Shown: piece after piece, positions 38,526 through 50,828 of the stretch
How positions within the stretch are numbered: position 1 is the first letter of the stretch
Layout: the number at the start of each line of letters is the position of its first letter
DNA from: Ridgeia piscesae
Lineage: Eukaryota; Annelida; Polychaeta; Sabellida; Siboglinidae
Assembly (NCBI GenBank): GCA_025642075.2
Contig: JAODUO010001659.1
Coordinates: 39,504 to 103,503, forward strand
Length of the DNA stretch: 64,000 nt
Reading direction: 5' to 3'
Notes under the pieces: model-generated
What the model saw: only the letters and a program-made list of their open reading frames with translations
Told to the model about the DNA's origin: nothing
The model's database searches: none
Made by a program: the position numbers and the translations under genes

Positions 38526-38587
38526 TGGTGTCCTGTTCCGACAACGGGCGCAGTGTTGACGATACAGCGCCAGTGTGTCGACTCTAA

Positions 38588-39065
38588 ATGGTCCAACTGA
38601 AGTACTGGCAAACCAGTACATATACTGGATCAGCTAGTGTTGCCTCGTTCCATATGTCGTTGGAGCACTACCATTGGGTGCACGACGCACGGCCACGCCA
38701 ACAGTCCGGCGATTTGGCTGCGCAATGGAACCTGGTGGACTGTCGCTTATATCCGTGGATAACGGGTCGCAACATTACTCGATGGAAACACGATATGTGA
38801 GTGTCTCCGGAGAAAGTTCGATCGATTCGTGATGGTCGGCGCATCTCACATGCGCTGCATTTTCGACTACCTTTCTGGGAAGGCGATCGATGGACAACGT
38901 CTGGCGTAAACAAAGCACGATCTGGAAGAAAAGCATGCATTTCTATGTGGCCACGCAAAGCAAACATTTCGTGCCACTCTGCAAAACATAGTCTGCAGAA
39001 ACTACACTTGGCAAGGAACAGCACAGCATTTTTTTTACAGATTGGCGCTCACGCTACTGCGCATA
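38588..39065 (+). pseudogene. SGNH/PC-esterase-like (NXPE-type) fragment
   Basis: The first frame (38588-38797) reads EHYHWVHDARPR and then WNLVDCRLYPWITGRNITRW. After a shift near 38790 the next frame reads CECLRRKFDRFVMVGASHMR and CIFDYLSGKA. The GASHMR block resembles the GDSH-R nucleophile motif of GDSL/SGNH esterase-like domains (PC-esterase, as in NXPE-like proteins), with Ala where Asp is usual. After one in-frame TAA it continues with LEEKHAFLCGHAKQTFRATL and QNIVCRNYTWQGTA, and ends at a TAA near 39075. The family call is inferred from these motifs. The frameshift and stop suggest a decayed gene or an exon with errors. Neighbouring sequence is microsatellite and gives no functional context. 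Confidence 0.45.
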
Positions 39066-39099
39066 GTTGTGTAACTCACAAACAGGCACATAAACACCC

Positions 39100-39370
<271 letters not shown>

Positions 39371-40391
39371 AAACACACACTTGCGCTCACGCACGCACGC
39401 ACACTTACACGCTCATACGCACGTATATTCAGGCGCATTTACACTTGTAAACGATTAGCGCTTCATACATGACATGTAAACATCCGGTGACTGACGTACA
39501 GCTGTCACTCGAGGGCGTGCGCGGTATTTTTCACCGTCCCGCGACATGTGGATGTAACTGGGTCACATCTGATGTTTACATGTCGCGGAACAGTGTATTG
39601 TAAAGCTGGAGACGCCAGTTTCACCATAATTACCTATTAATTAATCAATTAATTTGACAGAAGTGCGCTACTCTATAATATAATTTATTATTGTATACAA
39701 TCACATAACTAATATGTTGTTTTGGTGTTATATACATAAATATGTGTATACTAACCGTTAAGTAAAAATGCGCCAGCCTGCAGCCACGCTGCTATCGGCG
39801 CGAAGGTTCACGCGCAAAGGGGCACGTGGTACATTATTCCCTCGCTAGACGGGTGCGGAGGGTAATTGATTTACTACTCTACAGACAGATCTACAGACAG
39901 ATGGCGCCAACTACTCCAGGAGAAGTTAGATAGCTCAAGAAAACAAAGTATATGTCCCCTTTAGACATGTTTCTTATTGTGTAGCTGTCTCCGCCAGCAT
40001 CGCCGTTTACCCGGATATCCTCTCCTCTTAACTACTGAAGTCACCAGTCCATCATCCACAATGACGCCACTTTCTTTATAATTGCGCCATCGCCCAGCAG
40101 ACATGTGGTTATCATGCTAGTTGCGTATAACGAAGAAATCACATGTATGGCAGAAGGGACATAGGGTCTTCACCCAAAGGCGTTCATCACGGTGAGAAAA
40201 GGTCATACGGTTGGGAGACGCAACCGGCAAGGTGATCCTGATGACAGATAGCAGGTTCGAGGCAGGCGACACCGAAACGTCCTAGCGGGAATCATTTCAC
40301 CAACCTGTTAAGCGAACATCGATACTAGACGTCGTTCTATTTGCGACATTTCGGTAGGCTCAGCTACGGTAAAATACTGTTGACTACCGGA
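39371..40391. other. no recognised feature
   Basis: Non-coding as far as I can see. ACATGTCGCGG and CCGCGACATGTGG-type phrases around 39535-39595 make a short inverted pair, and CTACAGACAGAT is doubled at about 39880. Nothing else was noted. Confidence 0.4.
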
Positions 40392-40648
40392 CGGAAAGTC
40401 GTAATCGCTTGGTGACGACGACAGCGAGTCCGGTCGCAATGCCGGCCGCGGGGTGATGCTGCACGACGGCGTGTTCGCGAGTTGGTAGGATGTCTACGTT
40501 GGTAGAATCGGCGATTAGGGCGGTGATGTCGAGCGTGGTGAATTTTCCAAGATAATACACAAAGGTGGTGTATCTGATGTTGATGATCTCGGCGGGTAAG
40601 AAATCGACGTTCGTGTTTGCATATTCAGGTGTCGTAGACTGTATGATA
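40392..40648 (-). other. possible unassigned coding exon
   Basis: The minus strand is open for about 85 codons without an ATG, following a fair acceptor (ATATATATCATACAG). It reads STTPEYANTNVDFLPAEIIN, then IRYTTFVYYLGKFTTLDITA, and ends at a stop after KRLRLSVR. The composition is protein-like. I do not recognise the family, and no linked exon is proven. A second open stretch at 40877-41104 (-) containing FDVIITLTTRQLWTTFYNK may belong with it. Confidence 0.25.
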
Positions 40649-41214
40649 TATATTTTCTGACTTTTGACAAGCCGTCAACCAAACGTATGGATGGAGATCA
40701 ACAATGTTGTCGTACGAAAACAAAATAAGTTAATAAGGTTAAGAGTCAGTTCAGTTTGAAGTATCTTTGACGTCGACGTCGCAACAGGTATAAGTGGTCG
40801 TCGCACCCCGAGTCACGAAGCATCGTTCCGATCAGGTTTATGGAAGTTGATCGCAATTTTGTCTTGGGTAGCTTTGTCAGATACCTGCGTTGTATGAGAC
40901 AATTCGGCGCATTGGCTTGTTATAGAATGTCGTCCACAGTTGTCGTGTCGTAAGCGTAATGATAACGTCAAACATTTCCGTGTCAGATACGACAGAAGTC
41001 AAGTCACGCGTCCCAAGCATCAATCGGATTGCAAAATAATACATACGTTCTGTTTGGCGACCTTGCCTCGGGCAGAAGGTCTTACCGGTGTTTGACCGAA
41101 ACACCTTACGCTTCCAAAATTGACATACCCCATAAATTACCTTTGAGCGCTAGTTGATTGCTCCGATATATAGAGGGTCTACAATCCTGTTGACACCGTC
41201 CAGACATGAATCCA

Positions 41215-42818
41215 TCAATCGACCATGCTTACCGACGAGGGAACCGCGGTTTCATTTTCGATGACTTCCATCCGCTGTACAACAAGTAATGTGACGTTCA
41301 TCATAGTGGCTATCTTCTGCCGTTTAGGGATTTCCATTTTTCTGCATGATACATTGGTAAGTACACGATTAACTCGATGGCTGTTGTCAGCGTCCACAAC
41401 TGAGGTTGGGATGATTATTCTCCCTGGGAGTGTTTCTGCTGGTTGAAACATGCCAACCAAGAATCCTTTCTGTGCTCCCATTCTTCCTTTCACGATGATT
41501 GATGTGTTTGCCATAATCACTGTATGAAGACATGAGTACATTGCTACTTACTTTTGTCTGCTCTCTGCTTTGTCAAGGTGAGCAATGGCTTCTACGATGG
41601 CGTCATCGTGGAATGTTGTCAGGATATCGGTGCCAATTATGACAGGCACAATATTGTTCGATCGACTAGGCGGCATAAAAAATGCTGGCACACAAATTAA
41701 TTCACTTTCTCCGCTTGACGACCGCAACATCACATCAACTTCGTTATAACCAAGGTAGGCTACCGACAGTCCTCCAGCTCCTTCAGTGTCCACTAGTTGT
41801 GATTGAGGTTGCAAGTCAAGGTGTGACAACCGTCCATCTTAAAAAAATCTTGGCAATGGTGGTTACCATACAACCACAATCAAGCAGCGCTACATAAGGT
41901 TTTCCTCGGATTGTAACCGTTACCTGGCATGAAACGCCAACCAGGTTACATATAGGGTTGGAATCACTGTTCTTATTTCTGATCTCTCTTTGCCATCTAA
42001 AAGAGAGCAGTCTGCATTTAAATGCACTCTTCAAAATACGGACACATGTCTTTCCATCTGCATCGGTAGCATTGTTTTAGCTGTGCTCTGATCTGCCTTT
42101 TCTTAATCATTCCCTTCAACTATTCACTTTCTTCACAAGAGCTTGCAATGTTGACTCTGCATTTCGTCTTTGCTGAACGTGACTTTGCAATTGAGCTTCT
42201 TTTTCGAAGTCTTCCTATATAGTGCGTGCCTCTGTTACCGTATCTTCGAAGTTTAGGGCATCCTTCCTGTGACGAAGCGCGTTCTTTACTTGCAAGACCC
42301 TGATATCAGCCTAGAAGCTGTCTCGTAACATGGTGGGCATTGATTCCTCTGACACCACACCCTTTTCCACGGCGACGTGACATAGGTCTTCATGTCTGGT
42401 AGACCACTTTATACAACGTTCACCTATACGCTGTGGCTCGCCATAGAAATTGTCTAGTATGGTATTTCAGACATCGCTATCCCTTACAACGACTGTAATG
42501 TTGGCGAGTGTAGCCTTTTCCCCAAATATATTAGTTCATCAGCAGCAGGACTTATAAGTGATTTCCTCACACCTGACATCACACTCTGTTTATCCCTCCA
42601 TTTGGCATCTACCATTATGATGCCACCTCACTCGCATATGTGGCATCATTGTCAGTTCCAAAGAATACTGGTAGTTTCGGAATTTCCTTCAACACGTATG
42701 GTGACAGTCCCATATGAGGAGAAACACTCCGCTCTCGTTTTACAGTTGGCTGATATGTGATTGACCCTAGTAATTCCTGCTTCTGCGCAACTGACATAGT
42801 GTTAATTATACCTAGCAA
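41215..42818 (-). mobile_element. LTR-retrotransposon gag-protease remnant
   Basis: From 42818 downward the minus strand shows a gag-like capsid segment (KEIPKLPVFFGTDND, then SVMSGVRKSLISPAADELI in pieces) and a degenerate CYRC zinc-knuckle-like patch. A retroviral-type aspartic protease follows: YVALLDCGCMVTTIAKIFL at about 41850-41900, where the catalytic D-T/S-G is D-C-G and the first motif is therefore altered. Then come GYNEVDVML, VPVIIGTDIL and a linker (IIVKGRMGAQKGFLVGMFQP). Many frameshifts and stops are present. RT, RNase H and integrase are not found below 41215. Paired LTRs could not be defined. Confidence 0.7.
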
Positions 42819-43296
42819 TTGGTAATCTATGTCACATCTATCATCCCTTCCCTTACTGCATTATAACATTTGCTTCAGCCATATTGACAGTACAATTAAT
42901 AAATACTTACACACAGTATTAAACATTTCGCAAATATTACTCACACTCCAGTCCAGACATGAGAACAAAAACAATTACATCCAAACCGTCATAGGTCAAA
43001 TGTTCAGCTTCACATGCAAAGGTCAAATGTTCAGCTTCACTGCACGTGGAGTGCAGTGGCCTGCAGCAGCACACCTGCAGAACCACGCGCTGTCTGTCTC
43101 TCTGCCAGACAAACTCTCTGTCTCTCTATCACACCATGTGCGACTATGTCCATGGTTGCCTGCAATCAACGCTCAATGTACGAACAATATGTCGGTTCGG
43201 CTTTATCAAGCCTCACATCACATCTAGCCACTTTTGCGGTTCCGCTCATCGGCAAATCGTTAGACCAAATCAATTCAACGGCACAACACATATACA

Positions 43297-43642
43297 AAGG
43301 TGTAGTCGTTTTTTAATGAGAGTCTTCAACATACATGTGAACTCTCTGATACAATAGTATTTATAATAATATAATGTAACTAGCAGCCACAATGAATGTT
43401 TATGAATTACACAAAACCATGACATACACATATGACATAAGATATATGAAAGATATATATTATCAGTGACTAGCAGTTTTAACAATGAATACATAATAAT
43501 AAGATATAACAATTTCATTCAGAATAACACAAGTACACGGATCACTTATAATTATCTATAACACAAAGGTAGAATAAAACACCGCATACGTGTAGTAAAA
43601 AAAGGTGTAATCGTTTCTAATGAGAGTCTTCCACATACATGT
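43297..43642. repeat. directly repeated block ~300 bp apart
   Basis: AAAGGTGTAGTCGTTTTTTA plus ATGAGAGTCTTCAACATACA at 43297-43340 recurs as AAAGGTGTAATCGTTTCTAA plus TGAGAGTCTTCCACATACAT at 43600-43642. Each is followed by loosely similar AT-rich sequence containing ATATATTATC. It lies on the 5' side of the minus-strand gag remnant and could be LTR or leader debris. From 42819 to 43296 nothing else is seen. Confidence 0.55.
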
Positions 43643-43819
43643 GGTTTCATCAGCCAGTATCATAACTCTGCCATGTTGACCTTTAACATGTGCTGGCTGA
43701 GGTGTCAACTATATATGTATAATAAATAGCTGCCGCACAGTGGCAGCTCTAAGACTACAATATTCCTTAATATAGGATATATATTATCTGAATAACAGAG
43801 CTTAGTGGTGTTGCATAAC

Positions 43820-44330
43820 GAGTGAAAGGCAAGGGCCCAAAAACCGAACCATGGTGAGGGGGCACCATAGGAAGTGGGCAACATATCTGAGCAGTTACCT
43901 GTTTCACTGGCTTGCGTCTATCAGTAAGATATGACGTAAACCAGCTCAGATATCCCGTACCTCGTTAATAAGCGTATAATGAGAATGTCGTGATCAATGG
44001 TGTCTAAAGCGGCGGATAGGTCAAGCAAGGTCAATGCAGTAATTTTGCCTTTACCAATGTCAAGGTTCATATAACGGTGTACTTTTAAACGAGCATTTTA
44101 TATTCAGTAAAGTCTTTTATATGCAGAATGTGATACATTGGATAAATAGTGTATGTAGATGTGAGACCTAAGACGATTTGCTACAACCTTTTCAAGTATT
44201 TTTGAAATGGAGCTAATGTTATAAATATGCCTATAGCTGTTTAGTTATGCCTTAGGCAAAGTTGTCTTACTAAGAACTGGGTTTACACGCGCACATTTAA
44301 TCAGCATCAGCAGCAAGATTTCCATGTGAT
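43820..44330 (-). mobile_element. non-LTR reverse transcriptase fragment
   Basis: The minus strand shows the RT palm start: ISSISKILEKVVANRLRSHI, YLSNVSHSAYK, then LTLLDLSAAFDTIDHDILI and RLLTRYGIS. It is broken by several frameshifts. The order and wording match the minus-strand copy at 57200-58830, so both are probably the same L2/CR1-like family. It sits directly upstream of, and divergent from, the plus-strand LINE at 44380. Confidence 0.8.
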
Positions 44331-44379
44331 GTCCTCACATCTATGATGGTTTTCCTACCATTCCACCACCATACAGATC

Positions 44380-47300
44380 CAGGTCAAATAAGACAGCAAC
44401 AACATTCATCCTACTTTTGTGCATCATCCTATCAGGAGACATCCAAATAAATCCACGCCCCATCTCCGAAGACAGCGAAATCCTGACCACTAATCATGTT
44501 GATAATATACGACTTAACGGCCTCGTTGACAGAACAAAGACAAACATCCCAAATCTATTATCTAACCTTTGGACCGAACCCCCAAAATACTTCAACCCCT
44601 GAACGTAGTAAGAAAACCCAACGAAACACACTTAACGCAATCCTGATAAATACCAACAGCATTAGATTAGTATCACCAAGACAACCCAATTAAAAACAAC
44701 CATCCAGTCAAATAATCCAGACATCATGTCCTAGAAACTACCCTACCTACTCATTTCCACCACCCAACCAACCGACAAAAAAACCCAGAAGCATCCATGG
44801 AGATGGTGTCCTCTTAGCCTTTCGAAATGACATTGTTGCCGAGCCACTTACCAACCTAAACTCAAACTGTGAAACAGTGTGGGTAAAATTGAATTTTACA
44901 CGAAATAAATCCATTTACTTTGCCTCCTACTGCCGACCCCCAATGACCAGCGCAAATCGCGTGAAGTCCTGCAAGAATATCTGACCAAACTATAAAGAAC
45001 ACAGAAAACCCCACCAAATGTAGTCATAGCAAGAGACTTCAACCTTCTTGATATCAACTGGAGTAAACAGCAAATCATTAACAACAGAACAGCCACCAAG
45101 CACAACACACTTCTAGAAATCAGTAATGAATTTGGCCTGCAAAACATGACGAGCAATCCCACACGAATTGACTTTGGCAATATCCTTGACCATATACTCA
45201 CCTCAAACCCATCAATAATCGTAAATGCTCACACCACCCCTGGCATGAGAGACCACGAAGCTGTGACCTTTAATGTAAACCTAAACCATGTCCGTAACAG
45301 AAAACCACCACACAACATCTTCCAATATAAATCTGCAAACCGGGATAAATTTAATGATGATATACATCAACACACAACAACATACTTCCACATGAACCCA
45401 AACTCAAGAGATATCTATGAAAATTGGAACTTCTTACAGGAATAATCTTACTTCGGTAGTTGACCGCAATATTCCTAGCCGAAATACCAAAGCAAAAGCG
45501 CACCTTCCCTGGATTACACATGAAATAATAAGAATGCTAAGAAAACGCAACAAAAGCCACACAAAACCAAACAAACTGGACGTAACAGTGATTGGGAAAC
45601 GTTTAGTCAACTCCGAAGACAAGCCAGCAAAGCTGCAGCCAAATCCTACTCAGACTACCAAAATAATCACATTGGAGAAAATATAAAAATAAACCCAAAA
45701 CAGTACTGGTCATTCATCAAATCAAACAAACAAGAATGCATTGGCATCCCTACTTTGCAAACAAATGGCCAAATAATCACAAATGATCGCGACAAGGCAA
45801 ATACCCTTAACAACCAATTCAGCTCCGTTTTTACCTAAGAAATCTACCCCATCCCCAAACTAGCTCCATCCGTAAAATTCGATGTCACTTTCCTCGAAAT
45901 TGGGATAGACAGAGTAGTTATGCAACTGAAAAACCTAAATCGAATTAAGCTACAGGCCCATATGAATTACCTGCTAGGGTCCTCAAAGAGACTGCAGCAG
46001 AAATAGTCCCAATTATCACACACGTTTTTCAGCAGTCATACAACACATCCAACATTCCAGATGACTGGCTCCAGGCAATAGTAACACCAATAAACAAAAC
46101 GAGCCTCAAATCAGACCCTGCCAAATACAGACCCATTTCACTATCATGCATCCTCTGCAAAGTGATGGAGCACATTATCCTTATCGACACGTGGAAACAC
46201 TTACACAAACAAAACATCATCCTCCACTTCCAACACGGTTTCCAATCAGGCTGTCTTGTGAGTCCCAACTCATCGAGACAGTTCATGACTGGATAACAGC
46301 TATAGATACAAAGAAACATATAGATGCCATCCTGCTTGACTTCGCCAAAGCCTTTGACAAAGTCCCTCATAAACGTCTCCTATCAAAATTAGCCTTCTAT
46401 GGAATAACTGGGAACACACAAAAAACTGGGTAAAATAATTAATTTCACACCGAAAACAGAGAGTTTCAGTGTCGGATAATACATGGAGTACCACAGGGCT
46501 CAGTCCTAGGACCAGTTATTTTTCTGCTATATATAAATGATATAAACAACAACATTCAATCTCCAATACGGCTCTTTGCTGATGGCAGCATCATCTATAG
46601 CAAAATCAAATCTGAACCAGATAACATCATCCTCCAATCTGACCTGATCCAACTAAAAACATGACTAAACAAATGTCAAATGTTGTTTAATATCCCCAAA
46701 TGTGTGCATCTCCCAATAACAAACAACACCACACCCAGACAACATTCGTATTCCCTCTGTGGTGTGCCACTCTCCACAGTCTCCAGCCACCCATATCTGG
46801 ACTAAAATTAGATACTACACTAACCTGGGCGAATCATGTCACTGACATAGCTTCCAAATGATCAAAATGTTTAGGTATGATCAAACGAACCCTCGGATCA
46901 TGCAAACCTGATGTAAAAGAAACTGTCTGTAACATGCTAGTCCGACCAAAACATGAATATGCCTCTCCTATATGGAATCCACTCACCATTACCCAAATTA
47001 AACATCTTGAAAAGTTACAGCACTGTGCAGCCAGATTTATCAAAAACGACCATCGACGCCAAACAGCTACAACAGACCTAATAGCCACGCTTGGATGGCC
47101 CACTCTTGAACTACGCACGATTATCAAACAAGCCATGACATCTTACAATATTTTTAATAACATAATCAACATCACACCACCAAAAACATTAAAAAAACAG
47201 TGGCCATTAGCCACCAGGTGCAGCACCAACATTGCAGTGTTCTGCTTTTACCTCCATGCAATTCGCATATGGAATATTATCCCACCACACATTACTGAAA

Positions 47301-47405
47301 TAGAAAACCCTATCGATTTTCAAGCAGCAATAATGAACATTCTCTTCACACCACCCAATCACCTAAATTGCCTGTAAAACAAACAAACAAACAAACATAC
47401 ATACA
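44380..47405 (+). mobile_element. near full-length non-LTR retrotransposon, inactivated
   Basis: The element opens with CIILSGDIQINPRP. It carries an endonuclease (GDGVLLAFRNDIVAEPL, YCRPP, ARDFNLLDINW, ILDHILTSNPS, then MRDHEAVTFN). It then enters the RT domain with SLKSDPAKYRPISLSCILCK, ILLDFAKAFDKVPHKRLL, GVPQGSVLGPVIFLLYINDI and LFADGSIIY. The catalytic FADD box reads FADG. The C-terminal region (VCNMLVRPKHEYASPIWNPL, FCFYLHAIRIWNIIPPHI) ends at 47375-47377, followed by an AAAC-repeat tail (AAACAAACAAACAAACATAC). At least eight frameshifts and stops are present. All domains are in order, so this was a full-length insertion. Confidence 0.9.
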
Positions 47406-47885
47406 AGCTATAACAAACAAACAGACAAACAAACATACAACATGCATGCGCACAAGAAGCATTACACACTCCTGCGTTAGCCCAAGTTTGGGCTGTTTGG
47501 AGTAAACTATCTGAGGCCTGAGACCTACAACTGATGCCAAGATGTTTACGCCACCGTGCAAGGCATCAGCATTGTGAATGCTGATGCCTTCACCAGTTCA
47601 GCTGTACAAATAAGGACGTTATATGTACCGTTATTAAAAATCGCTAGATAGTAACACATCAAAGACGTACTACTGATAACAGCTGTCAATCGCTAGCCAC
47701 CGACCAATGTTTTATGTGCGCCGTGTTAATTTGATGGTTTTCAAAATATACTATCATGACACATACTAACTTGTATGCATCGTGAGTGAAATTAAGTTTA
47801 ATTGTAACTAGCCAAAAGTCATTAACAAGTCCTTAATCGGTATGTATAAGTAACTTAATAGGACCTCTCTCTCTCTCTCGCTCTC

Positions 47886-47959
<74 letters not shown>

Positions 47960-48334
47960 TATTGCAATAACGTAATATATGTTACATTATAATAACATAG
48001 TTTTATATTAAGATACACTAATAAATACAATATATACAAAATACAACAGTTGTTCATGAAGTAAACTTATCTCATCAAAAACACATAATAATGTATGTAG
48101 TTGTGTAGACCAAAACGGTAGGTAATTAATTAATTACTTAGCCAAAGCAACTAGTGTACCAAAGTGACACCGTTTCCCGAATGCACAAGAAATGAAAGCA
48201 GGGATGCTCACCAATCTATATGAATAAATATTTGTAGACATACATAACTAAACTAAACAAAACATATGAAATTCTAGAACAAGGAAAACCTGTTTGCTTT
48301 GCCAAGTAAGTATTATATATATATATATATATTA

Positions 48335-48392
<58 letters not shown>

Positions 48393-49300
48393 GTGTGTGT
48401 GAATCAACACTGGAATTAATAATAACAATATGTCCAAAAGAACAAAAACTAATTATATTTAGTGGATATGGCATATCAATGGATTACATATTATTGATGT
48501 TAATACATAATTAGTCCTTGTATTGATTAACATAATATTAATACATTGACGATGAAACGTTTAGCTCAATATTTTTTATGTGCTACCAGATATTCAAAAT
48601 ATATTTCAAAGCATATTTCACGGCAATGTGTTTCGGTCTTATGTTAGGAAACAAAGAAATGGACACCTGTATGTTTGTCCCTTAACGTTTTCCTCTATCT
48701 ACGATCCAGTCGCAGGAGTTGCCGTGACAGAAACGCTGCGATGAAATGTCATACTGGCAATACGACTCTGGTAATATTGAAATGCGGTCGTCGTCTTTCG
48801 TCATGAACCCATAACTGACAAATACAATATATAAGATACAAGAACATGTATTACATTTTTCAATTTAATGGTCAGTACAAGATCATAAAATAAAATAAAC
48901 AGCAATTACATAGGCAATCGCTGACAAATATTCCACACATTCACAATGGTTCTGGCTGTTGTGTTAAGGGTACACAATTATATCAGTCATAAAATAAATA
49001 CATAAATACATACACACATATGTATTATATTTATTTAAAAATATATATATAATTTAACATTAAATACATATCTTACAAAATGTTGGTTTAAATTAAACTA
49101 TTGTTTCATTATGTTTTTAAATTCACTATAATAATGGAATGGGTATATATGTTAACAATATAACTAGCATTTATTGAAAATATTGATAACTACTTGAGAT
49201 TGATAGATAATATGATTTAGGTTTTAGTAATCAATGTTATTGATATGGTGATAAACCTCCCCCAAAACGTTTCTTCCTCTGTTAACTGATTCAAGTGAAA
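47406..49300. other. non-coding DNA with (CT)n and (TA)n
   Basis: A CT tract lies at 47866-47926 followed by TA at 47928-47952, and TA tracts lie at 48313-48390. TGATGCC and GGCATCAGCATTGTGAATGC at 47532-47590 form a short inverted pair. No genes recognised. Confidence 0.7.
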
Positions 49301-49302
49301 TA

Positions 49303-49430
49303 GTGATTGATTTCATTTCGTTTGGTTATAAAATAAAAACACTCTTAGGTAACACATTTTAGACACCTGTAAGGCCCAAAATCCAAGATGGCCGCAGTAA
49401 CTCGTGGATAAAACAGAAAGTGGCATATTT
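49303..49430 (+). repeat. terminal-like repeat preceding copy 3 (partner of 7525-7660)
   Basis: TAGACACCTGTAAGGCCCAA then AATCCAAGATGGCCGCAGTA: the CAAGATGGC motif seen in the arms of the 11150-14848 element is present here upstream of another copy of the protein. The following AACTACTTGACCAACTACAG also resembles that element's AACTATTTACTCCAAATTAG in position and phrasing. Confidence 0.6.
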
Positions 49431-49739
49431 CTGGAACTACTTGACCAACTACAGTGATGTTAGATTCTTTTGTAGGGTTTTCAAACATGCCTGATTATCT
49501 GGAGTATGTTTCACGTCGAGAGTTGTTCAAGGTCAAACAACAAGGTAAATGTAATTTATGACTCCCTCAGTGCAGAAATATGCGTGAAAATTATAACCCG
49601 ATAACATGGAAGGCACTAAAAGAGGGACACTTATGTGTGAAAAAGTCTGACTCGCCCATCACAGTACTGCTTCTCAACTGCCTCCCTCTACTCAGATCAG
49701 CTTTATCAGCTGTTTGGCTACATCGCCCTACGCTCAACG

Positions 49740-50505
49740 ATGAATGCACTGAAGCAAAGGAATTCCATCCGTCTCCACTGCGAAGTTAACCAATTCATCG
49801 TGGATACACCACTGAAGAGCATCGTATCATCAGTACTTATATCGGAAGTTGCGAATGAGGACATACTCCGCCGGGAAGATAATGGACTGGATGGTTGTCG
49901 AAAGTTTGCTAAGGAACGTCTTGTACCTGATACACCCATGTCTGACGATCACAATGAAGAATATGAAGGTCAATACGTTCAACACGTGGACGGCGAAGAC
50001 ACTGAGTGTAGGAGACAAGATCATCAAGCTCCGAGAAAAGAGACAGCTCCTTGTCCGCTTCCTTGTGATCCAACAGTCACGCCCAGACCTAGTTCCTCGC
50101 CTGCCTGCAACCATTGGTAATTGTGAAATGTCGGTCACGCCTAGGCCATGTTTGTCTCATCATTCCCACAACCAAAGCATCCATCATACATGCTGTTGAG
50201 GAGGCAAATCTCATTCGCACAGAGACACATACACCAACCGAGGCAAGCATCCAGGCACCACGTACACAAAAACACCAGTCCAGGCACCAGCAACATATGA
50301 TACACACGATGGCCTCTTCAACAAACTCATCGATGATTAAGTTCAACCTCATTACCATGTTATCATCATGGACAGTATGGCTGTAGTTCAATGTATGAAA
50401 AATATTCAGGCATGAAGAAGATTCAAATTCAATGAGGCATTTGTCAAGAGAATGACAAGGATGGTGAAAACTTACGATAAGTTGCGCATCATATTATAGG
50501 CTACT
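49740..50505 (+). pseudogene. XPG/FEN1-like transposon protein, N-terminal half, decayed (copy 3)
   Basis: Plus-strand pieces: FIVDTPLKSIVSSVLISEVA, DGCRKFAKERLVPDTPMSD; then, shifted, FNTWTAKTLSVGDKIIKLRE and FLVIQQSRPDLVPRLPATIG; then LIIPTTKASIIHAVEEANLI; then FNKLIDD, a stop, and HYHVIIMDSMAVVQCMK (about 50350-50395). The last block has the buried Asp expected at the N-terminal acidic motif of PIN/FEN-like nucleases. After YDKLRIIL (about 50490) a stop falls where the family would continue F-D-R-Y, and similarity ends. The copy was probably cut by the LINE-bearing DNA that follows. It is a paralogous subfamily of copies 1 and 2. Confidence 0.6.
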
Positions 50506-50828
50506 ACTCTGTGGCGACCAGCAGTTCGTTCGTCGTTATATTTTAATATTATACTGCCTATTTTGCGGTCGCCGCCTATATGTTTTAGTTTGAGTTTGTG
50601 AATGAGTGATCCGTGCAGTGGAGGACACCAAGTACCCGATTCTTGGACTTTTATTATGCTGTCAACTTAAACCCAAGTGTGCTAAGCCCAGCAAGGAAAC
50701 GCTGTTTGTATTGGCTTTAAACAACCGTTTACATAATGACTCTGATTTATTTTAATATAGCATTGCCTTTCCGCCTGGCATGACAGGAAACAACACCAAA
50801 CCTTGCGTAAACGAGGAAGGAAGGTGGT

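Noticed and set aside
38668..39024. 118-codon minus-strand ORF with Cys residues, zinc-finger-like
   Set aside because: No regular C2H2 spacing; the plus strand gives a better domain match.
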